A DNA stretch of 64,000 nucleotides, taken from contig NZ_VSSR01000051.1 in NCBI RefSeq assembly GCF_008123515.1, positions 1 to 64,000 on the forward strand, given 5' to 3'. Below the pieces are notes generated by a model that saw only the letters and a program-made list of their open reading frames with translations, made no database searches and was not told where the DNA came from. Made by a program: the position numbers and the translations under genes. The DNA comes from Bradyrhizobium cytisi (GTDB taxonomy: Bacteria > Pseudomonadota > Alphaproteobacteria > Rhizobiales > Xanthobacteraceae). Shown here piece after piece: positions 1-7,892 of this stretch (position 1 is its first letter; every line of letters begins with the position of its first letter).

Positions 1-10
1 AGCGGCGAGA

Positions 11-113
11 CGGGTGAGGGGGTATCTCTCCGCGAGTGAAGCTCGCAGTGAGTTCGCGGATAGATACCCCTCATCCGGCGCTGCGCGCCACCTTCTCCCA
101 CAAGGGGAGAAGG
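11..113. repeat. Two palindromic intergenic hairpins
   Basis: A long imperfect inverted repeat pairs 11-34 with 55-77 (left arm begins CGGGTGAGGG, right arm ends CCCCTCATCCGG). A perfect 9-bp hairpin follows: CCTTCTCCC at 91-99 pairs with GGGAGAAGG at 105-113. The same theme of CCCTC-rich arms beside a CTCCC/GGGAG hairpin recurs at 32099-32218. This is a dispersed palindromic intergenic element and does not look coding. Confidence 0.7.
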
Positions 114-426
114 AATGTCCGCATCGGCGATCTCACTTCATCATACTTCATACTCTAGCCCGCGAGGTTACTCGGAGGAAACTGCCTCGTCGCGACGGCA
201 TCCACGCTTGGCGCACTTCAATTGTGTCCAGTCGCTAGCGTCAGCGCTGTTGTCGCATCGCACAACAAGCGGACGCCGCGATAGTTTCGACTGATTCCAA
301 ATTGCATTTGCCTCCGCGCGAGAACGCGATCATTCTTGCGGGCAAGGCGGCCGCCGACCCGGTGGGTGTCCGCTACACAAGTTGCCGCCGTAAGCGGCTT
401 CATTGCACCGGCAGGGGAAGACGCCT
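114..426. other. Non-coding leader region upstream of the molybdenum hydroxylase
   Basis: I see no convincing gene here. The short reading frames lack coding character and overlap the start of the real gene in other frames. The promoter of the hydroxylase operon presumably lies here, but I cannot pick out a clear -35/-10 pair. A Shine-Dalgarno-like AGGGGAAG occurs just before the start at 427. Confidence 0.4.
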
Positions 427-918
427 ATGCCAACGCTCACCATCAACGGGCGGAGCATGTCCGTGGATGCGGCAAACGACACGCCGCTCCTTTGGGCCAT
501 CCGCGAACAATTGCAGATGACCGGAACGAAATTCGGCTGCGGTGCCGGCCTGTGCGGTGCCTGCACCGTGCATGTCAACGGCGAAGCCGTACGCTCGTGC
601 CAGACCATGGTCGGCGACGTCGCCGGCAAGAAGATCACCACCATCGAAGGTCTTTCCGCCAAGGGCGATCATCCCCTGCAGAAGGCGTGGATTGCCGAGC
701 AGGTGCCGCAATGCGGCTACTGCCAGTCCGGGCAGATCATGCAGGCAGCCTCGCTGCTGGCGAAGAATGCCAATCCGACCAAGGAAGAGGTCGTGGCCCA
801 TATGGACGGCAACCTCTGCCGTTGCATGACCTATTCGCGGATTCAGAAAGCAATCATGCGCGCCGCCACCGAGATGCGCACTGCATCCGCCGCCGGCAAC
901 GAGCGGAGGCCCACATGA
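427..918 (+). CDS. (2Fe-2S) small subunit of an isoquinoline 1-oxidoreductase-type molybdenum hydroxylase
   Basis: Small electron-transfer subunit of a two-subunit molybdenum hydroxylase of the xanthine oxidase superfamily. It relays electrons from the Mo centre through two [2Fe-2S] clusters. The 163-residue protein shows the plant-ferredoxin cluster cysteines C38, C43, C46 and C58 and the second-cluster cysteines C96, C99, C131 and C133, which is a complete set. I chose ATG 427 because AGGGGAAG lies just upstream; an earlier in-frame start at 403 has no such support. The stop overlaps the start of the large subunit (ATGA), so the two are translationally coupled. There is no FAD subunit nearby, as expected for the Ior type. 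The substrate cannot be read from sequence: N-heterocycles or aldehydes are both possible. Confidence 0.9.
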   Translation: MPTLTINGRSMSVDAANDTPLLWAIREQLQMTGTKFGCGAGLCGACTVHVNGEAVRSCQTMVGDVAGKKITTIEGLSAKGDHPLQKAWIAEQVPQCGYCQSGQIMQAASLLAKNANPTKEEVVAHMDGNLCRCMTYSRIQKAIMRAATEMRTASAAGNERRPT

Positions 919-3200
919 ACCATCACGTGAAGAACGTCACCCCCGAGACATCAGATCTCAGCCGTCGCACCTTCCTGGTCGGCACCGCCGCCACCGGCCT
1001 CGTGCTCGGCTATGCCGGCGTGCCCGGTGTCGGCGAAGCACTCGCTGCGGCTCCCGCCAATTTCGAGCCGAGCGTCTGGTACGCGATCTCGCCCGATGGC
1101 CTGGTCACCGTAACCTGCGGCAAGGCAGACATGGGCCAGCACATCGCCTCCACCATGGCGCAGATCGTCTGCGAGGAGCTGGGTGCCAAGTGGAGCGACA
1201 TGCGGGTCAACCTCGCCTCCAACGATCCAAAATTCAACGACCCGGTCCTCGGTGCACAGATCACCGGCGGCAGCTGGTCGACCATGATGAATTTCGACGC
1301 GATGAGCCGGGCGGGTGCTGCCGGACGCATGGCGTTGACCGAAGGTGCGGCCGCCGCGATGGGCGTACCGGCAGGCGAGCTCGCAGTGCGCGACTCCATG
1401 ATCGTGCATGCGAAGTCGAAGAAGCAGATGTCGTTCGCCGATGTCGTGAAGAGCGGCAAGGCGACCAAGACCTTCACGCCCGACGAGCTGAAGGCGATCA
1501 AGCTGAAGGCGCCGGAACAGTACACCATGATCGGCGTGTCGGTGCCGCAGATCGACATTCCCTCCAAGACCAACGGCACGGCGAAGTACGGCATCGACGT
1601 GATGATTCCGGGCATGGTCTATGGCGCAGTGGTGACGCCGCCGGTGCGCTACGGCGCCACGGTGAAATCGGTCGACGACTCCGATGCGAAGAAGGTGCCA
1701 GGCTTCATCAAGGCCGTCACCCTCGACGACAAGACCCAGACCACGACCGGCTGGGTGGTTGCGGTCGCCAACACCTATGCCAACGCCAAGAAGGCGGCGG
1801 CGGCGCTGAAGGTCAGCTATGACGGCGGCCCGAATGCAAAGGTATCGAGTGAGTCGCTGCTCGATGAAGCCAAGCGGCTTCAGAAGCTCGATGATTCCGG
1901 CCAGTTCTTCGTCAAGGACGGCGATCCCGCGGCTGCCCTCGCCACGGCGGCCAAGGTGCTGGAGGCGGAATACACCACCAGCATCAACATCCACGCGCCG
2001 ATGGAGCCAATGAACGCCACCGCGGAGTTCAAGGGCGACATCCTGCACATCTATTCCGGCAACCAGTTCGCGACGCGCTCCGGCGCGATTGCGGCCGGTG
2101 CTGCCGGGATCGATCCGAAGTTTGTGGTGATGCACCAGATGTGGCTCGGCGGCGGTTTCGGCCGCAGGCTCGACGCCGACATGATGGTGCCGGCAGTGCA
2201 GGCGACGAAGGCCGTGGGCAAGCCGGTGAAGGTGATCTACACGCGCGAGAACGACATGACGATGGATTTCTCGCGTCCGCTCACCTACCAGAAAGTGAAG
2301 GCCGGCGTGGACAGCGACGGCAAGCTCGTCGCACTCAGCCACGACGTGGTCTCGGCCTGGCCGACGCAGCGCTGGGGTATCCCCGACTTCCTGTCGCCCT
2401 CGGTCGACAAGAAGGGCCCGCTCGATGCGTTCACGGTGAACGGGTCGGACTTCTTCTACACGGTGCCCAACCATCACGTGCGGGCGATCAAGAACGAGAT
2501 GGCGCACAGCGCCACTCCGTCGGGTCAGCTCCGTTCGGTGGCGCCGGGCTGGACCTTCTGGGCGGTCGAAAGCATGATCGACGAGATCGCGGCCGCGGCC
2601 GGCAAGGATCCGGCGCAATACCGCATCTCGCTGCTCGACGGTGCCGGCAACAACGACGGCGGCGCGCAGCGGCTGCGCAACACGCTGCTGGCCGCGATGG
2701 GCCTTGCCGGCTACGGCACCAAGAAACTCCCCAAGGGAGAAGGCATGGGCGTCGCCTGCGTGTCGTCGCAGGAACGTGCGACAGCAAGCTGGACCGCTTG
2801 CGTCGCGCATGTCGCAGTGGCGCCGTCGGGCGACGTGACCGTGAAGAAGCTCACGGTCGCGACCGATGTCGGCACGCAGGTGCATCCCGACAACATCCGT
2901 GCCCAGGTCGAGGGCGCGGCGTTGTGGGGCCTGTCGCTGGCGCTGTACGAGAAGGCGACGCTGAAGGACGGTGGCATCGAGCAGACCAACTTCGATGGCT
3001 ACACGCCCTTGCGCATGAGCCAGGTGCCGGAGGTCGCGGTCGCCGTTATCGCCAATGGCGAGAAGGCCACCGGCGTCGGCGAGCCCGCGGTGACTGTGGT
3101 GGCGCCTGCCATCGGCAACGCCATCTTCAACGCCTCCGGCGCCCGTGTCCGAGCGCTGCCGATCACGGCCGAGGCCGTGAAGGGAGCGATGAAGGCGTAA
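915..3200 (+). CDS. Molybdopterin-binding large subunit, isoquinoline 1-oxidoreductase beta type
   Basis: Catalytic Mo-binding subunit (761 residues) partnering the upstream Fe-S protein. It begins with a twin-arginine signal (S16-R-R-T-F-L) and an alanine-rich segment to about residue 40. The folded heterodimer is therefore probably exported by Tat, as for membrane- or periplasm-associated IorB/aldehyde dehydrogenase relatives. Family hallmarks are LGGGFGRR in the middle of the protein and GVGEPAV near the C-terminus, whose Glu (about E723) is the expected catalytic base at the Mo centre. It overlaps the small subunit by four bases. No XdhC-like maturation factor or cytochrome c gene is adjacent, so the cofactor chaperone and electron acceptor are encoded elsewhere. 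The substrate is unknown. Confidence 0.88.
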   Translation: MNHHVKNVTPETSDLSRRTFLVGTAATGLVLGYAGVPGVGEALAAAPANFEPSVWYAISPDGLVTVTCGKADMGQHIASTMAQIVCEELGAKWSDMRVNLASNDPKFNDPVLGAQITGGSWSTMMNFDAMSRAGAAGRMALTEGAAAAMGVPAGELAVRDSMIVHAKSKKQMSFADVVKSGKATKTFTPDELKAIKLKAPEQYTMIGVSVPQIDIPSKTNGTAKYGIDVMIPGMVYGAVVTPPVRYGATVKSVDDSDAKKVPGFIKAVTLDDKTQTTTGWVVAVANTYANAKKAAAALKVSYDGGPNAKVSSESLLDEAKRLQKLDDSGQFFVKDGDPAAALATAAKVLEAEYTTSINIHAPMEPMNATAEFKGDILHIYSGNQFATRSGAIAAGAAGIDPKFVVMHQMWLGGGFGRRLDADMMVPAVQATKAVGKPVKVIYTRENDMTMDFSRPLTYQKVKAGVDSDGKLVALSHDVVSAWPTQRWGIPDFLSPSVDKKGPLDAFTVNGSDFFYTVPNHHVRAIKNEMAHSATPSGQLRSVAPGWTFWAVESMIDEIAAAAGKDPAQYRISLLDGAGNNDGGAQRLRNTLLAAMGLAGYGTKKLPKGEGMGVACVSSQERATASWTACVAHVAVAPSGDVTVKKLTVATDVGTQVHPDNIRAQVEGAALWGLSLALYEKATLKDGGIEQTNFDGYTPLRMSQVPEVAVAVIANGEKATGVGEPAVTVVAPAIGNAIFNASGARVRALPITAEAVKGAMKA

Positions 3201-3227
3201 GGCTGCGCTTGATCGTGACGTCTGATG

Positions 3228-3258
3228 ATCCGCCGGGGGGAAGCCTCCGGCGGATTTT
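3228..3258 (+). terminator. Rho-independent terminator after the molybdenum hydroxylase operon
   Basis: ATCCGCCGG at 3228-3236 pairs with CCGGCGGAT at 3247-3255 and is followed by TTTT. It lies 28 bases after the large-subunit stop codon, between convergent genes. Confidence 0.65.
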
Positions 3259-3272
3259 CGTTCCTGGAGGTC

Positions 3273-3355
3273 GTCATGCCCGGGCTTGTCCCGGGCATCC
3301 ACGTTCTTGGCGCGGCAGGCAGGGCGTGGATGGCCGGGACAAGCCCGGCCATGAC
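3273..3355. repeat. 31-bp inverted repeat (GTCATGCCCGGG family)
   Basis: The arm at 3273-3303 (starting GTCATGCCCGGGCTTGTCCC) is the near-perfect reverse complement of 3325-3355 (two mismatches), with a 21-base loop. This is a typical dispersed palindromic element, sitting between the convergent hydroxylase and fic genes. Confidence 0.8.
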
Positions 3356-3374
3356 AATGTGGAAGCACTGCACT

Positions 3375-4475
3375 CTACGGCACCAGCGAATAGCTCGTGC
3401 TGCGGCCACCGGCGGCGTCCTTCTGAAGGATGCCCTTCTCGATCAGGTCTTCGATGTCGCGGGCAGCGGTCGCTTGCGAGACTTTGACGATTCGAGCCCA
3501 TTTCGAAGAGGTGAGCTTGCCCTCAAACCCATCGAGCAGGCGGTTCAACATCAGCCGCTGGCGATCATTGAGGCAACGCGCGCGATGGCGCTCCCAGAAT
3601 CTTGCCTTGTGCAGCACGTTTCCGATGATGGTCTCGGCGCCGTCGAAAGCGCGATCGAGACAGTCGAGGAACCATTGTAGCCAATTGGTGATGTCGAGCG
3701 TTCCTCGCTGGGTTCTTTCGAGGATGTCGTAGTAGGCGTTGCGCTCTTTGCGGATTTGAGACGACATGCTGTAGAAGCGCTGCGTACTCTGTTCCGAACG
3801 CGCGAGGACGAGATCGGTTATCACGCGCGCAATGCGGCCGTTGCAGTCCTCGAACGGGTGAACGGTCACAAACCAGAGATGCGCAGCCGCGGCCTTGATG
3901 ACTGGATCTGAGTCCCGGTCGGCGTTGAACCAATCGAGGAATGCGCTCATTTCATTCTTGAGCCGGTTGGCAGCGGGTGCTTCGAAATGAACGTGCTCGT
4001 GGCCGACTGGCCCGGAGACGACCTGCATGGCGCCCGATTGTTCGGTGCGCCACCCGCCAACGACAATTTTCAACATCCCGCTTCGACCCGTCGGGAACAG
4101 GGCGGCGTGCCAGCCGAATAACCGTTCGGCGGTGATGGGCTGATCGAATTTCTGGGTGGCGTCGAGCGTCATATCGACGACGCCCTCGACGTTTCGCTCG
4201 ACAGGCGTGAGCGCGCCAATATCGATGCCGAGCCGGCGGGCGATCGACGACTGGACCTGATTGCGATCGAGAATCTCACCTTCGATCTCGCTTGATTTGA
4301 CGACATCTTCAGTGAGTGTCTGGAGCGAGGCTTCTGCCTTCAAGGCGAAGCCGAGACTGTCCATCCGGCCAAGCAGGCGGCCCTGCTTGTGACGTACCTG
4401 GGCCAGCCGCGCCGCCAGCCGGTCTGCGCTCCACTGAAACGCCGGCCAGTCGGCTCTGTCGTGGATATAGACCAT
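3375..4475 (-). CDS. Fic/DOC family protein with C-terminal winged helix
   Basis: Fic proteins usually transfer AMP from ATP to a target hydroxyl group. This 366-residue protein has an N-terminal DUF4172-like region, an inhibitory-helix motif SSEIEG at 61-66 (fits the [ST]xxxE[GN] consensus), the Fic core HPFEDCNGRIAR at 206-217, and a C-terminal wHTH (about 300-366). The inhibitory helix precedes the core, so it is a self-contained class II Fic needing no separate antitoxin. One oddity: the usual Gly of the HPFx[DE]GNGR loop is Cys. I chose ATG 4475 because relatives begin (M)xxIHxxxDWP and the upstream TTG at 4490 has no ribosome-binding site. The wHTH and the repeated motif just upstream suggest autoregulation (inference). 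The target protein is unknown. Confidence 0.85.
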   Translation of the reverse strand: MVYIHDRADWPAFQWSADRLAARLAQVRHKQGRLLGRMDSLGFALKAEASLQTLTEDVVKSSEIEGEILDRNQVQSSIARRLGIDIGALTPVERNVEGVVDMTLDATQKFDQPITAERLFGWHAALFPTGRSGMLKIVVGGWRTEQSGAMQVVSGPVGHEHVHFEAPAANRLKNEMSAFLDWFNADRDSDPVIKAAAAHLWFVTVHPFEDCNGRIARVITDLVLARSEQSTQRFYSMSSQIRKERNAYYDILERTQRGTLDITNWLQWFLDCLDRAFDGAETIIGNVLHKARFWERHRARCLNDRQRLMLNRLLDGFEGKLTSSKWARIVKVSQATAARDIEDLIEKGILQKDAAGGRSTSYSLVP

Positions 4476-4491
4476 ATTCTCAGCACCCAAT

Positions 4492-4553
4492 GATGAGAAT
4501 ATAGGGTCTTTCTCGTCATAGTCCAGCTATTCTCGTCATTTTTCGATGAGAAT
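4492..4553. promoter_or_regulatory. Four-copy GATGAGAAT motif array upstream of fic
   Basis: Four related 9-11-base sites occur within 62 bases, immediately upstream of the fic start: GATGAGAAT at 4492-4500 (+), TTTCTCGTCAT at 4509-4519 (reverse), ATTCTCGTCAT at 4529-4539 (reverse), and GATGAGAAT at 4545-4553 (+). The pairs form imperfect inverted repeats, which is the layout expected of an operator for a dimeric repressor. The winged helix at the end of the Fic protein is an obvious candidate binder, but this is inference. Confidence 0.5.
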
Positions 4554-4563
4554 GGCGTCGAGT

Positions 4564-4592
4564 GTCTACTGTGCATGGGGTTGTTTTTCGCG
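4564..4592 (+). repeat. Dispersed CTACTGTGCATGGGGTTG element, copy 1
   Basis: First of three near-identical copies in this window (others at 24074-24100 and 54683-54709). The shared core is CTACTGTGCATGGGGTTG followed by four or five T and CGC. This copy has five T where the others have four. It lies between the divergent fic and HD-GYP genes. No function is recognised. Confidence 0.7.
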
Positions 4593-4738
4593 GTTTTTTG
4601 TTGGGCCGCCGCGGAACCCGAAACCCGTAAAATTGCGCGCAATTCCTGCAGGTTCCGTTGAGCACACCTCTTAAGGGCCGGAGAACCTGATCCGGCCTAG
4701 GCTGACGCCAAATACACTCCCGTGCCTTTGGGGAAGCC

Positions 4739-5833
4739 ATGAACGCGCCAGCCAAATCCGCCGCCAAACGCCGGCTTCTGCTCGCCTCCGACCGGAGCGA
4801 TGCGAGCACCGAGCTCGCCAGCATCCTGAAGGCGGTCGGCGATGTCTCGACGGTGACGACGCAGGACATCCCTGAACAGCCGTCGCGCGATCTCTCCGGC
4901 CTCGTGGTCGATATCAACCTGCGCGCGCCCGAGAGCGTGCAGCGGGTGCGCAACAAGCTGCGCGGCGATGCCTATCGCGCGATGCCGCGGCTGTTCGTGC
5001 TGGCTGACGCGCTTCATCACGGCACCATGCAGGCCTGGGCGCTGGGCGCCACCGACACCATCTCGCGTCCGCTTCAGCCCGAGGACATTTTGCAGCGCAT
5101 CCGCGCCGCGTTTCCCGACACCGCGACCTATGACGCGACCGATCGCGGCAAGACGCTCAACCGCGGCGTCGAGGCGGCGCATGCGGTGCTGAAGAAGATG
5201 TTCGAGAAGCTGCCGCTCGGGATTCCCCTGACGTTCGACGACATCATCGCGGCCGAGAGCAAGATCCTGAAGGCGATCAAACATTCCTCGCTGCGCGAAT
5301 GGCTCACCACCGTCGGCTGCCATCATGTCGGCAGCTATCGCCACTGCCTGTTCGTCACCGGCTTTGCGGTTTCCTTCGCGCAGCATCTCGGCATGCGCGA
5401 GGACGACCAGCGCCGGCTGACCCGTGCCGCCCTGCTGCACGATGTCGGCAAGGCCTTCGTTGCCTCCAATCTGCTCGACAAGCCCGGCAAGCTCACCGAC
5501 GAGGAGATGGCCGAGGTCCGCCAGCATCCGCGCCGCGGCTATGACGCGCTCGCAGCCCAGGGCGGCTTCCCGCCGGAGATGCTGGATGTCGTGCTGCATC
5601 ACCACGAATTCCTCGATGGCAGCGGCTATCCAAACGCTCTGTCGTCGAACCAGATCAGCGACATCGTGCGGCTGACGACGATCGTCGACATCTACGCAGC
5701 CCTGGTGGAGAAGCGGGCCTACCGCATGCCCTTCACGCACTCGCGTGCCTTCACGATGATGGAAGGCATGGGCGGCAAGCTGGACCAGCAGCTGCTGCAG
5801 GCGTTCCGCCCCGTGGCGCTGGGGTCGTTCTGA
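4739..5833 (+). CDS. HD-GYP domain protein with N-terminal receiver-like domain
   Basis: Probable cyclic-di-GMP phosphodiesterase (364 residues). Residues about 10-125 look like a response-regulator receiver fold, but the usual acidic pocket is not obvious, so it may be a pseudo-receiver. The HD-GYP domain (about 190-350) shows the metal-binding HD at 234-235 (HDVGK), HHHE at 287-290 and DGSGYP ending at 298, so the catalytic set appears intact. ATG 4739 was chosen because good coding sequence starts here. It is monocistronic. The next gene is convergent and only 12 bases away. Confidence 0.85.
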   Translation: MNAPAKSAAKRRLLLASDRSDASTELASILKAVGDVSTVTTQDIPEQPSRDLSGLVVDINLRAPESVQRVRNKLRGDAYRAMPRLFVLADALHHGTMQAWALGATDTISRPLQPEDILQRIRAAFPDTATYDATDRGKTLNRGVEAAHAVLKKMFEKLPLGIPLTFDDIIAAESKILKAIKHSSLREWLTTVGCHHVGSYRHCLFVTGFAVSFAQHLGMREDDQRRLTRAALLHDVGKAFVASNLLDKPGKLTDEEMAEVRQHPRRGYDALAAQGGFPPEMLDVVLHHHEFLDGSGYPNALSSNQISDIVRLTTIVDIYAALVEKRAYRMPFTHSRAFTMMEGMGGKLDQQLLQAFRPVALGSF

Positions 5834-5845
5834 GCCGGCACCGTG

Positions 5846-6256
5846 CTAGTCCTCGTAAGATGAAATCTCGATCAGGCTGCCATCCGGATCCCGGCAATAG
5901 ACCGAGCGCAGCGTGCCGCGGGCGCCTTGCCTCGGGCCCGGGCCTTGCTCGATCGCGACGCCATGCGCCTGCAAATGCGCTACCACCTCGTCGGGCGTCG
6001 CCGAGGTGAGGAAGCACAGATCCTCGCTGCCGGCGGTCTGGTGGTTGGCGGTGAACCACTCCACCTTGTCGGCGTCGCGCGGCCGGACGTTGATCTTCTG
6101 TTGACCAAATTGAAGCGAGGTCCGCGGCGCTTTGCCGCCGCCGGGGTCGAACACCTTGACTTCCATGCCGAGAATCTTGCGATACCACTCGGTGGTAATT
6201 GCGACGTCGGCGACGTTGATCACGAGATGATCGAGGGCTTCGACCTTGATCGGCAT
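5846..6256 (-). CDS. VOC (glyoxalase/bleomycin-resistance fold) family protein
   Basis: Small 136-residue vicinal-oxygen-chelate protein built of two beta-alpha-beta modules. It opens with LDHLVINVAD, typical of the first strand with a metal-ligand His (H10), and ends with YCRDPDGSLIEI, the usual second-module signature with a C-terminal Glu ligand. A strong ribosome-binding site (GGATAAGG) precedes ATG 6256. The VOC superfamily includes glyoxalases, dioxygenases and antibiotic-binding proteins. Nothing in the context picks out a substrate. It is divergently transcribed from the downstream receptor gene, 108 bases apart. Confidence 0.85.
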   Translation of the reverse strand: MPIKVEALDHLVINVADVAITTEWYRKILGMEVKVFDPGGGKAPRTSLQFGQQKINVRPRDADKVEWFTANHQTAGSEDLCFLTSATPDEVVAHLQAHGVAIEQGPGPRQGARGTLRSVYCRDPDGSLIEISSYED

Positions 6257-6364
6257 GCCTTATCCTTTCGTCGCCATGAACGTTGCGCACTTTCCGCGCG
6301 TGGCGGGCTTTGTTACAACGCCGCTGACGCCGCGATCAAGAACAACACTGGGAGAACCCTTGAG

Positions 6365-7339
6365 ATGATCACTCGCCGTTCCGCGCTCGGCCTGCTCGCC
6401 GCCACCCCGCTTGCAGCCAGCCCGCTATCGAAGGCCTTCGCCGCGGATTATCCGTCCCGGCCGGTGAAGTTCGTGGTCGGCTATCCGCCGGGCGGCGCCA
6501 CCGACATCCTGGCGCGCTTGATCGGCCAGCGGCTCTCGGAGCGGCTCGGCCAGCAATTCGTGATCGAGAACAAGCCGGGCGCCGGCAACAATATCGGCAC
6601 CGAATCGGTCGTGAACGCCGAGCCCGACGGCTACACCGTCTTGCTGATCAATCCGGCGAACTACATCAACGCGACGCTCTATGCCAATCTCAAATTCAAC
6701 TTCGTCCGCGACATCGCGCCGATCACCGCGTTCCAGCGCGTGCCGAACGTGATGACCGTCAACAACGACGTGCCGGCCAAGACCGTCGCCGAGTTCATCG
6801 AGTATGTGAAGGCCAACCCCGGCAAGGTGAACATGGCCTCCTCCGGCAACGGCACCTCGGTGCATCTGTCCGGCGAAATGTTCATGGCGATGACCGGCTG
6901 CAAGATGCAGCACGTGCCCTATCGCGGCGCTGCGCCCGCGATCACCGACATGCTCGGCGGCCAGGTGCAGGTGATCTTCGACAACATGCCCTCGATCATC
7001 CAGCACATCCGCTCCGGCTCGCTTCGCGCGCTCGGCGTCACCACGGCGCAGCGCTCGCCGCAGTTGCCGGACGTGCCCGCGATCGGCGAGACCGTGAAGG
7101 ACTACGAGGCGAGCGCGTTGTTCGGCATGGGTGCGCCGAAGAACATGCCGAAGGACATGATCGCCAAGCTCAACAACGAGATCAACACGCTCATGAAGGA
7201 GCCCGACATGACCAAGCGGCTGGTCGAGCTCGGCGGCGATCCGCTGGTGCTGACGCCGGAGGCGTTCGGCCAGGAGATCGAGGCCGAGACCGCGAAGTGG
7301 AAGAAGGTCGTCGAGTTCGCCGGCCTCAAGGTCGAGTAG
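6365..7339 (+). CDS. Tripartite tricarboxylate transporter substrate-binding protein (Bug family)
   Basis: Periplasmic solute receptor of 324 residues. A signal peptide with an RR near its start (MITRRSALGLL) ends at about residue 27. The mature protein opens with YPSRPVKFVVGYPPGGATDI, the diagnostic start of Bug/TctC receptors, followed by the conserved second loop around the PGAGNNIGTESV stretch. Such receptors bind small carboxylates. No TctA/TctB membrane components are adjacent, so this is one of the orphan receptors that are abundant in Bradyrhizobium and its relatives (family knowledge). The ligand is unknown. A strong terminator follows the stop. Confidence 0.9.
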   Translation: MITRRSALGLLAATPLAASPLSKAFAADYPSRPVKFVVGYPPGGATDILARLIGQRLSERLGQQFVIENKPGAGNNIGTESVVNAEPDGYTVLLINPANYINATLYANLKFNFVRDIAPITAFQRVPNVMTVNNDVPAKTVAEFIEYVKANPGKVNMASSGNGTSVHLSGEMFMAMTGCKMQHVPYRGAAPAITDMLGGQVQVIFDNMPSIIQHIRSGSLRALGVTTAQRSPQLPDVPAIGETVKDYEASALFGMGAPKNMPKDMIAKLNNEINTLMKEPDMTKRLVELGGDPLVLTPEAFGQEIEAETAKWKKVVEFAGLKVE

Positions 7340-7364
7340 CAATCGCGTGAATGACCGGACATGA

Positions 7365-7391
7365 AGCCCCGCCGCAAGGCGGGGCTTTTTT
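7365..7391 (+). terminator. Strong rho-independent terminator
   Basis: Perfect 9-bp stem AGCCCCGCC (7365-7373) / GGCGGGGCT (7378-7386) with a GCAA tetraloop, followed by a run of T. It ends the Bug-receptor transcript and insulates the ArsR promoter 17 bases further on. Confidence 0.92.
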
Positions 7392-7407
7392 CCTGCGTGG
7401 TTCCCGC

Positions 7408-7455
7408 TTGACGGGGTGGCTGTTGCGTCTATACTAAACCTTATGGTTAAGTATA
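7408..7455 (+). promoter_or_regulatory. Promoter with overlapping ArsR-type operator
   Basis: TTGACG at 7408-7413 and TATACT at 7430-7435 form a good sigma-70-like promoter with a 16-base spacer. The -10 box is the left end of a 26-base palindrome: TATACTAAACC (7430-7440), TTAT, GGTTAAGTATA (7445-7455), with one mismatch between the arms. The palindrome also covers the ATG at 7443. Transcription would start almost at the start codon and there is no Shine-Dalgarno sequence, so the mRNA may be leaderless. Repressor binding here would block the polymerase directly. Confidence 0.7.
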
Positions 7456-7892
7456 AAGACGAGAGGCTCGATCGTACCTTTGCGGCGCTGTCCGATCCGA
7501 CACGGCGCGCGCTGCTCGCGCGTCTCGGCGAAAAGGACAGCTCGGTGAGCGAGCTGGCGGCGCCGTTCTCGATCTCGCTCCCGGCGATCATGAAGCATCT
7601 CGACGTGCTTACGGATGCGGGCCTGATTGTACGCGAGAAGGCCGGACGCACGGTCTCCTGCCGGCTTACCGCGCAGCCGATGGAGCAGGCGATGAACTGG
7701 CTCAATCGCTACGCGCAATTCTGGTCCGAGAGCTTCGACCGCCTTGCCGCATTTGTGGAGGACAAACCATGGTCAGTGCAGCCGCCAACGCCGCCGAACG
7801 CGCAACCGAAGGTCCAAGCCTCACGCTCACGCGCCGGCTCCGCGCGCGGCCGGAAAAGGTCTTCGCCGCCTGGACGCAAGCCGAGCAGCTAG
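7443..7892 (+). CDS. ArsR/SmtB-type winged-helix regulator
   Basis: DNA-binding regulator of 149 residues. The wHTH occupies about residues 8-95: FAALSDPTRRALLARL opens the domain and SVSELAAPFSISLPAIMKHLDVL is the recognition region. No cysteine-rich metal site is visible, which fits the non-metal ArsR subgroup paired with SRPBCC/AHSA1 proteins. I chose ATG 7443, which lies inside a palindrome likely to be its own operator. The last 40 or so residues are low-complexity (Pro/Arg/Ser-rich) and overlap the next gene by 124 bases in another frame. Homologues usually end near residue 110, so this tail is probably a read-through extension. Confidence 0.85.
   Translation: MVKYKDERLDRTFAALSDPTRRALLARLGEKDSSVSELAAPFSISLPAIMKHLDVLTDAGLIVREKAGRTVSCRLTAQPMEQAMNWLNRYAQFWSESFDRLAAFVEDKPWSVQPPTPPNAQPKVQASRSRAGSARGRKRSSPPGRKPSS

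Noticed and set aside
11..113. Terminator pair or ncRNA at the left edge
   Set aside because: Hairpins lack a T-run and match the dispersed palindromic repeat family seen elsewhere in the window.
403..426. Earlier start for the Fe-S subunit
   Set aside because: The extension adds MHRQGKTP, absent from the family, and would put AGGGGAAG inside the coding sequence.
951..3368. 805-codon open frame on the minus strand
   Set aside because: Antisense shadow of the molybdopterin subunit: Arg/His-rich, no family motif, while the plus strand carries the full enzyme.
4516..4956. 146-codon minus-strand frame between fic and the HD-GYP gene
   Set aside because: It overlaps the HD-GYP start and the dispersed repeat and has no recognisable protein features.
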